Part shown: positions 10,118 through 21,000 of the stretch, piece by piece
How the letters are laid out: each line of letters starts with the position of its first letter
How positions within the stretch are numbered: the stretch's first letter is position 1
NCBI GenBank assembly: GCA_025667525.1
Contig: CM046879.1
Span: 383,059,039 to 383,123,038, forward strand
DNA: 64,000 nt
From: Glebionis coronaria
Taxonomy: Eukaryota; Streptophyta; Magnoliopsida; Asterales; Asteraceae
Reading direction: 5' to 3'
Translations under genes and position numbers: made by a program
Notes under the pieces: generated by a model
Databases searched by the model: none
Told to the model about the DNA's origin: nothing
The model's input: only the letters and a program-made list of their open reading frames with translations

Positions 10118-13100
10118 TCATAGGAAGAAGCATGAAACATATCCACCAGGATCAAAGACATAGTTTTCGTCCATCAAATAGCGCAAGCTTAAGGCGAACA
10201 AGGCAAGCCAAAGAAGTGTAAGCAAGGTTCCATTAAGCAGCGATGGAGCACGGTGGAAGCAAGGGTGAAGTGGTGCAAGCAGATTTCCATAAGTTCCAAA
10301 AATATTTCCTTTTATTTCATCAGGTGGATACTGAGATGGTTGCAGAATATCGATACCGGGGTCGAACACCTTTTCCTTCAGGGGAAAATAGCACTCAGGC
10401 TCAGTAGAGTGTGAAGATGATCCGCGATGAAAATGCACAACCTCGTCCTCAGAAGGGGGACAAAGAGGTGTTAAATCATATGTGCTGCGGATATTCGTGT
10501 CGATCGGTTTCTTCTCCTTAGAAAGAATGTTCTTCAAATCCAAAGTAGGATCAAGACGATAATCTTCAAAATCTAAAGGAGGAGCATCACTCTCATGAGG
10601 GAAGTAAGTGTTGAGAAACGTAGAGAAGTCTTCCTCAAATGAGTAATCGTCCAAAGTAGGAGTGATGTAGGTGGAGGATCTTCATTATGTGAAGAATCGC
10701 TCGAAAGAGTATCGGCCTCATCAAAATCATCATATGTGGGCAGATCGGGATACTCATAAGTAAGGTCATCATAATCATCCGAATCTGAGCTAGAATCATC
10801 ATCATAAGCATCAAAGATTGGTGGAGAATCATAAATGGGAGAAGCGTCCAAATTGGATAGAGAATCATCCACATCATCTTGAAAAAGTGGATTATCAATG
10901 CAAGACTCGAATAGAGGATTGTTGTAGATGACAAATCATCGAGCACATTAATCATATTCACGGATTATCGTCCAAAGGATTTGCTTGTAAGCTTCCCCAT
11001 TTTGAAAACTTGTGAATCATTCCCGACTCTTAAGATTAACTCACCTTCGGCAACATCAACTAGAGCTCGTCCGGTTCTCAAGAATGGCCAACTAAGTAGT
11101 AAAGGAATACGAGGGTCCATTTCATAATCAACCACCACAAAGTCGACCGGGAAAGTAAATGTGCCAACTTTAATAAACACATCTTCGGCAATACCAACGG
11201 GGTAAGCGAGAGTGCGATTTGCAAGTTCAAGAGTCATCTTTGTTGGAGTGAGGTCGGGCAATGATAGTGTTTTCCAAACACTCAAAGGCATGAGATTAAT
11301 ACTGGCCCCGAGATCAGCAAAGGCACTAAATTCTTCAGTTTTTTTGAAAATGCAAGGCAACACAAAATGACCGGGATCTCCAAGTTTTTCCGGAAGTTCT
11401 TTAAGAATAACTGCAGAACAGTTTTCATTTAAGCGTGTGTTGGCGAGCTCAATCAGCTTCTCCTTCTTGTTAAGCAATTCCTTAAATGCTTTAACAAATT
11501 TCGGCATGTGGACAAGTGCTTCAACAAGGCTAATGTTGATGTTCATTTGAGAGAGCATCTTCACATAGCTTTGCACTTGACAGTCATACTTGGTTAGCTC
11601 GTTGGTCTTGCCTAAGCGAGAAGGATATGGGATATTGGGTTTGGGTGGTGAAGGTATAGGGGTAGCAGGTAAAGGTTGAGATGTTGAAGGGTCCTTCCTA
11701 GGTACATCGTCATGACGAGGCAGATACGGTAATGGTGCACTAATACTAGGTGTAGGAGGAGTAGGGATAAATGGTGGTGGAGGAGGTGTAGATGATGGGG
11801 GTCGGATAGGTGGTCCTACGATGGTGACTCCACTACGGGTAGTAATAGCACTCACATTTGCTCGCGGATTGGTGACGGTGTTTGAAGGTAGAGAACTCGA
11901 AGTAGAAGGTTGAGCTGCGGCCAAGAAACTAGCAAGCATATTCTTCAAATCATTTGTTTGATTGCTGAAGGAGGATTGGATATTATCTCGAAGCTCGGAT
12001 CTAATCTCATTCCCTTGCTTGGTGATATCCCCTTTCAGATTGATAATTTGGCTCTGAAGATTCTTGATTTGCTCACCTTGGGTTCTCATGATGGCTTCAA
12101 CATCGGGGTTAATGGGTGGGGCTTGTTGGGCGGGTGGGTGATAAGGTGTAGAAGCTCTTGGTGGGATTTGGTTGCTTCTATTGTAGTTGTTGGCGGGGTT
12201 TTGGTTTTGAGGAGAAAAACAGGGTGAAAGGTAATTGTTGGACCGGTAACTCAGCAAATTTCTATCCCCTTCAGGTCGAGCTTGGTAATTTTCAGGTGAA
12301 TAATTACCATAAGCTGCATACACATTTTCCGGATTTCCTTGTGTTGAAGGACAATCGGTGTATGAGTGAGGACCGCCGCATGTTTCACAAGAAGGTGCAA
12401 CTGCTTTAACTTCTTGTTGTTGTTGGTTTGAAGCGAGAAGCAAGATACTTTCGTTCATTTCAGTCATCATGCGGGTGAATTCGGTCATATCAGGGCTTGC
12501 TGAAGTAGAAGAAACATTGACTCTCGGGTTGTTCCTTGAAGAAGCGGAGGAATCCCAATTTTTGTGGTGAGTAGTCATGTTCTCAATTAGCTCTCTACAC
12601 TCCTCGGGTCTCCTTTTCATAAATGTGCCACCGGCGGCTGCATTAATCGTATCACGATCTCGAAAAGTCAATCCGTTGTAGAAAGTATCAATCAATGTGA
12701 CCGGAAGCATGTTGTGGTTTGGACAATGATCGATCAAGACATTATATCTTTCCCAAGCATCAAGGAGAGATTCATCGGGATCTTGCATGAAACCGCTGAT
12801 TTGATTGCGAAGGCTCGTAACCATGGATGGTGGAAAGTAGCGCGAAAAAAAGCGTTGAGTCATGTCATCCTAAGTATGAATTGAATTCTTTGGAAGACGA
12901 TCAAACCATTTCTCGGCATGATGTGATAAAGTACGTGGGAAGAGTTGTAGGCGAATAACATCCATTGTGGCACCGGTGCAGTTCATGCTTTGAGTGATTG
13001 TAATGAACTTGTCGAGGTGTTTGTTGGCATCATCATCAGGCATTCCTCTAAAAGGATTTTTTTGCACTTGTTGAATCATGTGGTGCTTCAACGAAAAATC

Positions 13101-13307
13101 CGGAGGCGTGATTTGCATCGGCGCAATCGGTCCTCCTCTTCCAAACATGGTAGGTTGGCAAAGCTCCTCCATTGTCCGAAGATCGGGCTGTGGAAGAACA
13201 TTGTTGTTATTGTTGAGGTGCGGTGGATTATTGTTGTTGTTAACACCTGACATACTTAAATCTTCTCGAGTCTCGGGCTCTTGATAATTAGAAGATCTAG
13301 TACGCAT
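10118..13307 (-). pseudogene. gag-protease with C-terminal domain (F), broken
   Basis: The ATG at 13307 opens MRTRSSN, the same start as C. Features are a retrotransposon gag domain, a zinc knuckle (CETCGGPHSYTDC) and a protease with DLGASINLMPLSVW. An acidic linker and the same C-terminal domain as C follow, ending DENYVFDPGG...CFFL. Breaks are a TAG at 12870-12872 where C has Trp, a TAA just after the protease (10965-10967) where C has Glu, a frame change near 10930 and another near 10665. No reverse transcriptase or integrase lies between protease and the stop, just as in C. Two copies sharing the layout show it is a family and not a one-off deletion. Confidence 0.85.
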
Positions 13308-13556
13308 ACACCTACAAAGGCAAAAGAAAACAATACCAAACACAAAGACAATATATATACACAATAAAAATAAAATCTTTTTGGATTTTTGAAAATTTTA
13401 ATTTTTATGGTTTTTTTAACAATTTTTAATTTTTATAGTTTTTTGAATTTTTTAAGCAAGAAAAATAACGCTCACAAGTGAACGGATCCCAAAAAGCAAC
13501 GCGTCTCTCACAGAAAACCGTTAATCTTTACGAAAAGAGCCGGCAGCGGCGCCATT
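13308..13556 (-). other. Leader of F with tRNA-Asp primer binding site
   Basis: The PBS reads TGGCGCCGCTGCCGGCTC on the minus strand at 13537-13554, two bases from the LTR. About 55 bases on is the palindrome-like hairpin GTTCACTTGTGAGC (13470-13483). The leader ends in a pyrimidine-rich run and TTTGTAG just before the gag start, which resembles a 3' splice site. The rest is AT-rich. Confidence 0.75.
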
Positions 13557-13904
13557 TAATACAAGGCTTTTGACACCCCGTATAAAAATTAGTTCGTTTA
13601 AGTATGTCTCTTCGAATTGAAAAAGGAGTTTAGTGTGCGACTCAGTCGTTCTTTGGTGGAAACAAAAGTTGTGTCGTTGTAGTATATTAAAAAGTGCGAG
13701 ACGTAAATGTAAATGACGTTAAAATAAAAGGCGTTAAAATAAATCTAAGTCTAATTAAAAGAAAGGGTGCAATATTTAAAAACTTTAAAAAGTAAATAAC
13801 TAAATGACGGAAATTTAAAAGCGTGACGAGAATTAAAATGTGACAAAGTATTAAAATGAGAACTTAAAAACTAAATAAGACAAAATATAAAAACAATACC
13901 CAAT
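13557..13904 (-). repeat. 5' LTR of F, inner remnant
   Basis: It is nearly identical to 6353-6700 of the F 3' LTR (TAATACAAGGCTTTTGACAC...) up to CAATACCCAAT. The sequence then switches to D's 3' UTR. The partner piece is at 40576-40849. Confidence 0.85.
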
Positions 13905-15068
13905 GGCGAGAATAAGAGTAATTTTTGACTCGACCGTGCGTATTGAGCACTTAGCTTTGATTCCTTAACTACACATTAGGCTAAGTCTCTTAAATGAGGA
14001 CGAGAAATGATAGGGTTAATTATAAGTTACTATGCAAAACGTAGAGTACTCGTATTCTTTCAAAAACTAATGTGTTCTCGTTGTTTGCTTATTCTCCCTT
14101 CGCATGTAAATATTTTTTGCTTAATAAATATTGACTTAGTGGTTAATTAGGATTGTTGGGTTTCTAGTCTTTTCTAGTAGCTTCCGTGTAATTAAATTGG
14201 GAAGACATTAAGGTATCGCCAGCGTCACGGTTTTGAAGTATTGGCACCCGAATAATCGAAAGCTTCACCCAATAATAAGATTTCAAGTGCTCAGCTAAAT
14301 CTAGCAAACAAATTTGAAGCCCCACAAGGTCGAAAAATCTATGCAAAATTGAAAGTGAATCAAGCTTTAATCTTCGAAGCTTTAAAGATCCAAAATTTGC
14401 TTTAGCGTGAGGATATACGTCTTTGGCTAATAAAACCACCGATGAGGCGGATAATAAAAGGCAAGGCAAGACCGAAGTCATAATAAAAGCTTCATGGCGA
14501 AGTTGAATAAAAGATGGAGGTAAACCAAAGATAATAAGGCCCTTCCGTTAGGGGGCGTTTAAAAGTCTTGGTAATAAGTCTCATGTTCAAAACCGTTATA
14601 AAACCGTGTTTATCGATTCTTCTTGTCAACTTAATTTTTTAACATCGTTGTCTATTAGGAGGGGTTATTGATTTGATGGTCTTAGTTACACCGTTAGGAC
14701 TCTATTTTTAGACCTAAATCTCTATTATCGCATAAGTCAAACAATGTATCCTCGTGAAACATTCAAGACAAAATAAAATATAAGAGATACAACTTAGGAA
14801 TAATGGGAGGATAAGTACATGATTAGGGCATATGAGTAGTGTTAGCATTACTAACTTATAATGACAATGATCTCGTTGCACGCTTGGAACCTAAACGTCC
14901 CATTTTGCGATGAAAATCATACATTATGTCTAAAACACAAGTAGTAGCAATAGTAGTAGTGTAGCTAGTTTATCATTCAATAAAGTGAATAAAAATAAAT
15001 TTTGGAGATGCTATGATACTTTATTCTAGCATTGCGTGAGGGCACGGCAATGGTTTAGTATGGGGGAG
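13905..15068 (+). other. D 3' UTR remnant upstream of the first D LTR
   Basis: This matches 35456-36692 with only scattered differences, starting at ATGGCGAGAATAAGAG and ending in the polypurine tract TTTAGTATGGGGGAG. One visible difference is that about 60 bp present near 36441-36510 are missing here. A minus-strand open frame of 105 codons lies at 14164-14481 and is listed separately. The left junction shares only the three bases AAT with the F LTR, which suggests microhomology-mediated joining. Confidence 0.8.
14164..14481 (-). CDS. Possible antisense small frame in the D 3' UTR
   Basis: A 105-codon frame runs antisense to D, starting MTSVLPCLLLSASSVVLL. The N-terminus is hydrophobic and could look like a signal peptide. 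The same DNA occurs in D's right 3' UTR, where a one-base change breaks the frame. It also occurs in G near 54961-55146 in the corresponding antisense orientation, where it stops after 61 codons. Extra antisense frames between integrase and 3' LTR are known in some Tat-lineage elements. I do not recognise this protein and consider it more likely chance than gene. Confidence 0.2.
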   Translation of the reverse strand: MTSVLPCLLLSASSVVLLAKDVYPHAKANFGSLKLRRLKLDSLSILHRFFDLVGLQICLLDLAEHLKSYYWVKLSIIRVPILQNRDAGDTLMSSQFNYTEATRKD

Positions 15069-15881
15069 TGATGAGACTGCTTTTATACATAGTCTCATCT
15101 TCCAATTAGGGCTTAAAATGCATTAAATATCATCAAAATACCCAAATATATGCTTGTGTTTGTTGCTTGTGTATTTTAGGTACGGATATTGAGAAAATGA
15201 CAAAAGATCACAAGAATCAATCAAAAACGAACACGGGAAACGAAGCCGCACGATGAACCGAGCCCTAATGAAGAATTTTCCAAATAAAACCCTTGAAGAT
15301 TTGAAGAATTATGAAGATTGGTCCTCCAAGTTTGAAGAATTGACACTTTATACCCTTGTATCTTCATAATTACAAGTTTGTTCCCTAAAGTTTGTCAAAA
15401 TTACAAAAAGGACCTTTAACTTTGAAGAATTGGCAAATTTAGTCCCTCAACAAAACTAAATTGTCAATATTGGTCCTCCAAGAAGTCAACAAACAAGTCA
15501 AAGCATTAAAGTATGAAGACATGTCAAAAACAGCCCTTGAATATTGAAGAATTTACATGTTTAGTCCTTGTTTCAAGCTTATAAAGTTTTTGTGCCAAAA
15601 ATGTCAACTTGGCATTCTTAAATACAAAGGGAAAAGAGTTGTTGCTGATTATTTACTAAATGAAGGAAAAATGAACTTTGGGGGACCATTTCAGTCAAAC
15701 ACCCAAACCCTTCCCAGCCAATCAAACTAACACATCACCCACCACCACCAATCACATCTCTCCACTTCACAATCCCCTCCACGTCACGAATCCACTCACC
15801 CTTTTATTTAATTAACTTAAACCTGGTTAAGTTTTGGTGGCAAACACAAAATTTAAAAACTCTAATCCTTTTTTCAGATTA

Positions 15882-15886
15882 AACAC
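15882..15886. repeat. Target-site duplication AACAC, left copy (element C)
   Basis: AACAC at 15882-15886 is repeated at 25274-25278 directly after C. The uninterrupted D LTR at 37500 reads CAGATAACACACCC across the same point, so the empty site is visible in this window. Confidence 0.95.
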
Positions 15887-16389
15887 TGATAGGTGTGTAA
15901 ACACCCATCTTTTCTACCACTTAACTACAATAATAACCGGACCAAAACGTGTATTTTATGTCTTTTATGTCGGAATTATGCGTGGTTTGTGTTTTTGTTG
16001 TGATTTAGGATGAAAAGGTAAAAAGTGGAGAAAACACTGACATTCACGGGCATCTACGGACTTTTATTGAAGAAAAGGATGAAAGACGAAGTCAAGAAGT
16101 CAAGAGTGCAAAAAGAACGGAAGTCCACGACCAATTCTGAAGTTTTATCGAAGAAAAAGTCAAAAGACGGAAGTTTATCAAAAGCCGAAGAATTCAAGTC
16201 TATTTTATTGAAGAATTTAAAGACGAGTTCAAAAGAAATCCCGAAGTCAAAAGTCCCTTAAGTCCAAGATTAAAGAAGATTAGAAGAAAAGGACTAAGTA
16301 CGCAATTAATGAAGATTAAAAGAAGGAGGGACTTAATTATGCAATTAAGAGAAAAGGAAAGAGGGGAGGAAGCTTCCTTAATCCTCCCC

Positions 16390-16397
16390 TATAAATA
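16390..16397 (+). promoter_or_regulatory. TATA box in the C 5' LTR
   Basis: TATAAATA lies at offset 503 of the LTR, identical in the 3' LTR (23817-23824). It is the probable promoter of the gag-pro transcript. Confidence 0.6.
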
Positions 16398-16854
16398 GAC
16401 TAGGATGATTATCATTTCATTTTGTTGGCTAAAGTGACAATTAGTCTTCCACCATTTAAATACTTGTCATTTACTTTTCATGTCATTTAAATTCATGTTA
16501 TGCACCTTAATTACCATTTAAATCCAAGTAAGTTTTCATTTTAATTCTTGTCAAATCTTTATTTTATCTTGTCAATCTCTTATCTACCTTTCTTATTCTT
16601 TGATTTGTTGTGTTTATGTTTAAGTTCATGCTTTTATTTTGATCCAAAGTGGTTTTTGATTATTGTGGTAAAAGTTGTTTGATTTCATGTTTTTAATTGC
16701 TTGTTGATGTTTATTCATAGATTCGTTACTGTTTATTATTATCCGTGTGTTTGATTTTGGTTATTTTGTTATTTTATCTGCTGCTACTGTTCTCCTTGTT
16801 CTTCGGGAAGTGTTTGCCTTGTTTCTGATCTTTCCAGGAAGAGTTCCGACCCAA

Positions 16855-17300
16855 GGAAAGGACTGAAGTGTTCATTCGGAAGTCCAAACTTCCGGACTAA
16901 AATTGTTCATTCGGAAGTCTTAAACTTCCGAACCAAGGCTTCATCCGGAACTCAAAACTTCCGAACCAAGACTCTTCATTCGGAAGTCCAAAACTTCCGA
17001 ACCAAACATACTCATTCGGAACTCCAAAGTTCCGAACCAAGGGTTTCATCCGGAACTTTTCAAAAAGTTCCGAATCAACTTAAAGTTCCGAATCAAGGTC
17101 CAAAGTTCCGAATTAAGGTTGTTCATTCGGAAGTCAGAAACTTCCGAGTCAAGGTTGTTCATTCGGAACTTCCATAAGTTCCGGATCAAGGGTAATCTTA
17201 CGAATCAAGGAGCTTCATTCGGAAACTTCCGAATCAAGGGGTGACCAGAAACTTCCGAATCAAGGAAGAATTTACAAGTTCCGAATCAGTAAGTTCCGAA
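16855..17300 (+). repeat. Array of short hairpins in the C 5' LTR
   Basis: About a dozen units of the type CGGAAGT-ccaa-ACTTCCG or CGGAACT-ccaa-AGTTCCG, each a 7-8 bp stem with a 4-6 base loop, joined by AACCAAG...TTCATT linkers. Both the GAAGT and GAACT stem versions keep pairing arms. It lies downstream of the TATA box, so it would be transcribed. Confidence 0.85.
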
Positions 17301-17848
17301 CGAAGCATTGTTTTGGATAGGTGACATATTCAGACCAATTTGTTCCGGATCAAGGATTTTGGTAATATTCCAAGTGAAGAAGAATCATTTCAACCAAAGG
17401 TGACATTTAGGACGAGTGATTGTTCCAAACGAAGGTTTATTCCGAATGAGCTATATTCAGGTTCTTATTAGCTTTTGTCTTTGATTTTTATCTTCAAGCT
17501 TTATTTTTCTTGCCTTTTTATTTAGGTGCACTTTTAGATTATTTGCCTTAGTTTTAGTCGCACTTTAAGTTTGCCTTAGATAGATTTAAGTTTACGTCAT
17601 TTTACTTTAGTGCCCTTTAATTTTAGTCACGTTTTTAAATACTTGCACTTTACTTTAATTAGACTTAGATTTACTTAAAGAGCACTTTTACTTTTAAGTC
17701 TTTGCATTTAAATTTAAAATCACCCAAAAATATTCTTTTTCACCAAAGATCAACTAAGTCACACATAGGAGCCTAGATCAATTCGTTAAGATTCCGAGAA
17801 CACGAACTTAATCTTTAAATTTTAACTAGGTAAAATCAAGTTATCAAA

Positions 17849-17866
17849 TGGCGCCGCTGCCGGCTC
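17849..17866 (+). other. Primer binding site, tRNA-Asp type (C)
   Basis: TGGCGCCGCTGCCGGCTC starts two bases after the LTR. Its first 15 bases match, apart from one base, the Athila-type site complementary to the 3' end of tRNA-Asp. The last three differ from the D version (GGG). Confidence 0.8.
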
Positions 17867-18094
17867 TTTTCGTTAAGATCAACAGTTTTCTGTGCTAGAC
17901 ACGTTGCTTTTTTGGGATCCGTTCACTTGTGAACGTTATTTTTCTTGCCTAAAAAATTCAACAATCATAAAAATTAAAAATTGATAAAAAACCATAAAAA
18001 TTAAAATTTTCAAAAATCCAAAAAGATTTTATCTTTATTGTGTATATATATTGTATTTGTGTTTGGTTTTGTTTTCTTTTACATTTTCAGATGT
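17867..18094 (+). other. Leader of C
   Basis: It contains the palindromic hairpin GTTCACTTGTGAAC (17921-17934). An AT-rich stretch follows, then a pyrimidine run with ACATTTTCAG at 18081-18090, just before the gag ATG, resembling a 3' splice acceptor. An ATG at 18091 gives only a four-codon frame, so I chose 18095. Confidence 0.6.
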
Positions 18095-21000
18095 ATGCGT
18101 ACTAGATCTTCTAATTATCAAGAGCCCGAGCCTCAAGAAGATTTAGATATGGCAGGTGTTAACAACAACATTCCACCGAACCTGAATAATAATAATAACA
18201 ACAATGCTCTTCCACACCCCGATCTTCGGACCATGGAGGAACTTTGTCAACCAACAATGTTTGGACGAGGAGGACCGATTGCGCCGATGCAAATCAACGC
18301 TCCTGAGTTTTCGTTGAAGCACCACATGATTCAGCAAGTACAAACAAACCCATTTAGAGGATTGCCTGATGATGATGCCAACAAACACCTCGACAAGTTC
18401 ATTACAATCACCCAAAGCATGAAGTTGCCTGGTGCCACAATGGATGTACTCCGCCTACAACTCTTTCCACATACTTTATCGCATCATGCCGAGAAATGGT
18501 TTGATCGTCTCCCGAAGAATTCTATTCACACTTGGGATGACATGACTCAACGCTTTCTTTCGCGCTACTTTCCACCATCCATGGTCACAAGCCTTCGCAA
18601 TCAGATCAGCGGTTTCATGCAAGACCCTGATGAATCTCTTTTTGACGCTTGGGAGAGATATAATGTCTTGATCGACCGTTGTCCAAACCACAACATGCTT
18701 CCGGTCACCTTGATCGATACTTTCTACAACGGTTTGACTTTTCGAGATCGTGATACGATCAATGCAGCCGCCGGTGGCACATTCATGAAAAGGAGACCCG
18801 AGGAGTGTCGAGAGTTAATTGAGAACATGACTACTCACCACAAGAACTGGGATTCCTCTGCATCTTCAAGGAACAACTCAAGAGTCAATGTTTCCTCAAC
18901 CTCAGCAAACCCTGAGATGACCGAACTCACCCGCATGATGGCCGAAATGAGCAAAAGTATTACGCTTCTCGCTTCAAACCAACAACAACATCAAGTTAAA
19001 GCGGTTGCTAATCCTTGTGAAACATGTGGCGGTCCTCACTCATACACCGATTGTCCTTCGACACAAGGAAATCCGGAAAATGTGTATGCAGCTTACGGTA
19101 ATTATTCACCGGAAAATTACCAAGCTAGACAACAAGGGGATAGAAATCTGCTGAGCTACCGTTCCAACAATTACCTTTCACCCGGTTTTTCTCCTCAAAA
19201 CCAAAATCCCGCCAACAACTACAATAGAAGCAACCAAATCCCACCTCGTGCTTCTAACCCTTATCAACCACACACCCAACAACACCCACCCAATAATCCC
19301 GATGTTGACACCATCATGAGAACTCAAGGTGAGCAAATCAAGAATCTACAGAGCCAAATAATCAATTTGAAAGGCGATATCTTGAAGCAAGGTAATGACA
19401 TCAGAACCGAGGTTCGTGAAAATCTTCAATCTTCCTTCATCACTCAAACAACTGAATTAAAGAATCTGTTGGCTAGTTTCTTGCCCGAAGCTCAACCTTC
19501 TTCTTCTTCGGGTTCTCTACCTTCAAACACCGTCCCCAATCCGCGAGCTAATGTGAGTGCTATAACTACGCGTAGTGGACTTACCATTATCGATCCACCT
19601 ATTCCACCACCATCATCCACACCTCCTCCACCACCATGTATCCCTACTCCACCTACACCTAGTAGTAGTGCACCATTACCGTCTCCGCCTCGTCATGACG
19701 AGGTATCTCTGAAGGACCCTTCAACATCACAACCTTCACCAACTACACCTTCCCCTAACCCTTATCAACCTAGAATCCCATACCCTTCTCGCATAGGCAA
19801 GACCAACGAGCTAACCAAGAATGACTCTCAAATAACAAAATATATCAGTATGATTTCTCAAATGGGATTCAGCATTAGTTTTCTAGAAGCACTTGTCCAC
19901 ATGCCCAAATTTGCCAAAGCATTTAAGGACTTGCTTAACAAAAAGGAGAAGCTGATTGAACTCACCAACACACGCTTAAATGAAAACTGCTCTGCAGTTA
20001 TTCTTAAAGAACTTCCGGAAAAACTAGGGGATCCCGGTCGTTTTGTGTTGCCTTGCGTGTTCAACAAAACTGAAGAATTTACTGCCCTTGCTGATCTCGG
20101 GGCTAGTATAAATCTTATTCCTTTGAGTGTTTGGAAAACACTATCATTACTCGATCTCATTCCAACAAAGATGACTCTCGAACTTGCTAATCGCACTCTC
20201 GCTTACCCCGTTGGTATAGCTGAAGACGTATTCATTCAAGTTGGCGCATTTACTTTCCCGGTCGATTTTGTCATAGTTGATTATGAAATGGACCCTCGTA
20301 TTCCTTTAATACTTGGTCGGCCATTTTTGAGATCCGGACGTGCTTTAGTAGATGTGGCCGAAGGTGAGTTAATCTTAAGAGTCGGGAATGCCTCACAAAA
20401 TTTCAAAATGGGAACACCTACAAACAAATCCTTTGGAGGCCGAGAATCAGTGAATATGATAAATGTGCTCGATGACTTTACCGTCTACGACAATCCTCTA
20501 TTCGACTCTTGCATCGATAATCCACTTTTTCAAAATGATGTGGATGATTCTCTCCCTACTTTGGACGCTTCTCCCATTTTTGATTCTCCACCGGTCTTCG
20601 ATGCTTATGATGATGATGATTCTAGCTCAGATTCGGATGATTTTGATTGTACTTCTGAGTATCCCGAGCTGCCCACTTTCGATGATTTTGATGAGGCTGA
20701 TACTCTATCGAGCGATTCTTCACATGATGAAGATCCTCCACCATCACTCGATCCTACTTTGGACAATTATTCATTTGAGGAAGATTTCTCTGAATTTCTC
20801 AACACATACTTCCCTCATGAGAGTGATGCTCCTCCTTTTGACTTTGAAGATTATCGCCTTGATCCTACTTTGGATTTGAAGAAAATTTTGTCAAAGGAGA
20901 AGAAACCGGTCGACACCGAAATCCGTTGCACGTATGATTTGACACCTCTTTGTCCCACTTCTGAGGACGAGGTTGTGCTTCTTTGCGGATCTTCTTCACA

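Larger units (their letters stand above)
15887..17846 (+). repeat. 5' LTR of C
   Basis: It starts TGATAGGTGTGTAAACACCC and ends AATCAAGTTATCA, giving canonical TG...CA with the longer TGATA/TATCA inverted pair. It has a TATA box at 16390-16397 and a hairpin array at about 16855-17300. A purine-rich U3 precedes the TATA box, with repeated GAAGTC and AAAGACG words. Confidence 0.95.

Noticed and set aside
16855..17300. Regularly spaced palindromic repeats reminiscent of a CRISPR array
   Set aside because: The repeats are short and irregular, with related linkers, lie inside both LTRs of a plant element, and have no cas genes nearby.
16855..17300. Heat-shock elements in the TTCCGAA/TTCGGAA array, as in heat-activated copia elements
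   Set aside because: The TTC and GAA halves are one base apart and not two, so the standard spacing is not met.
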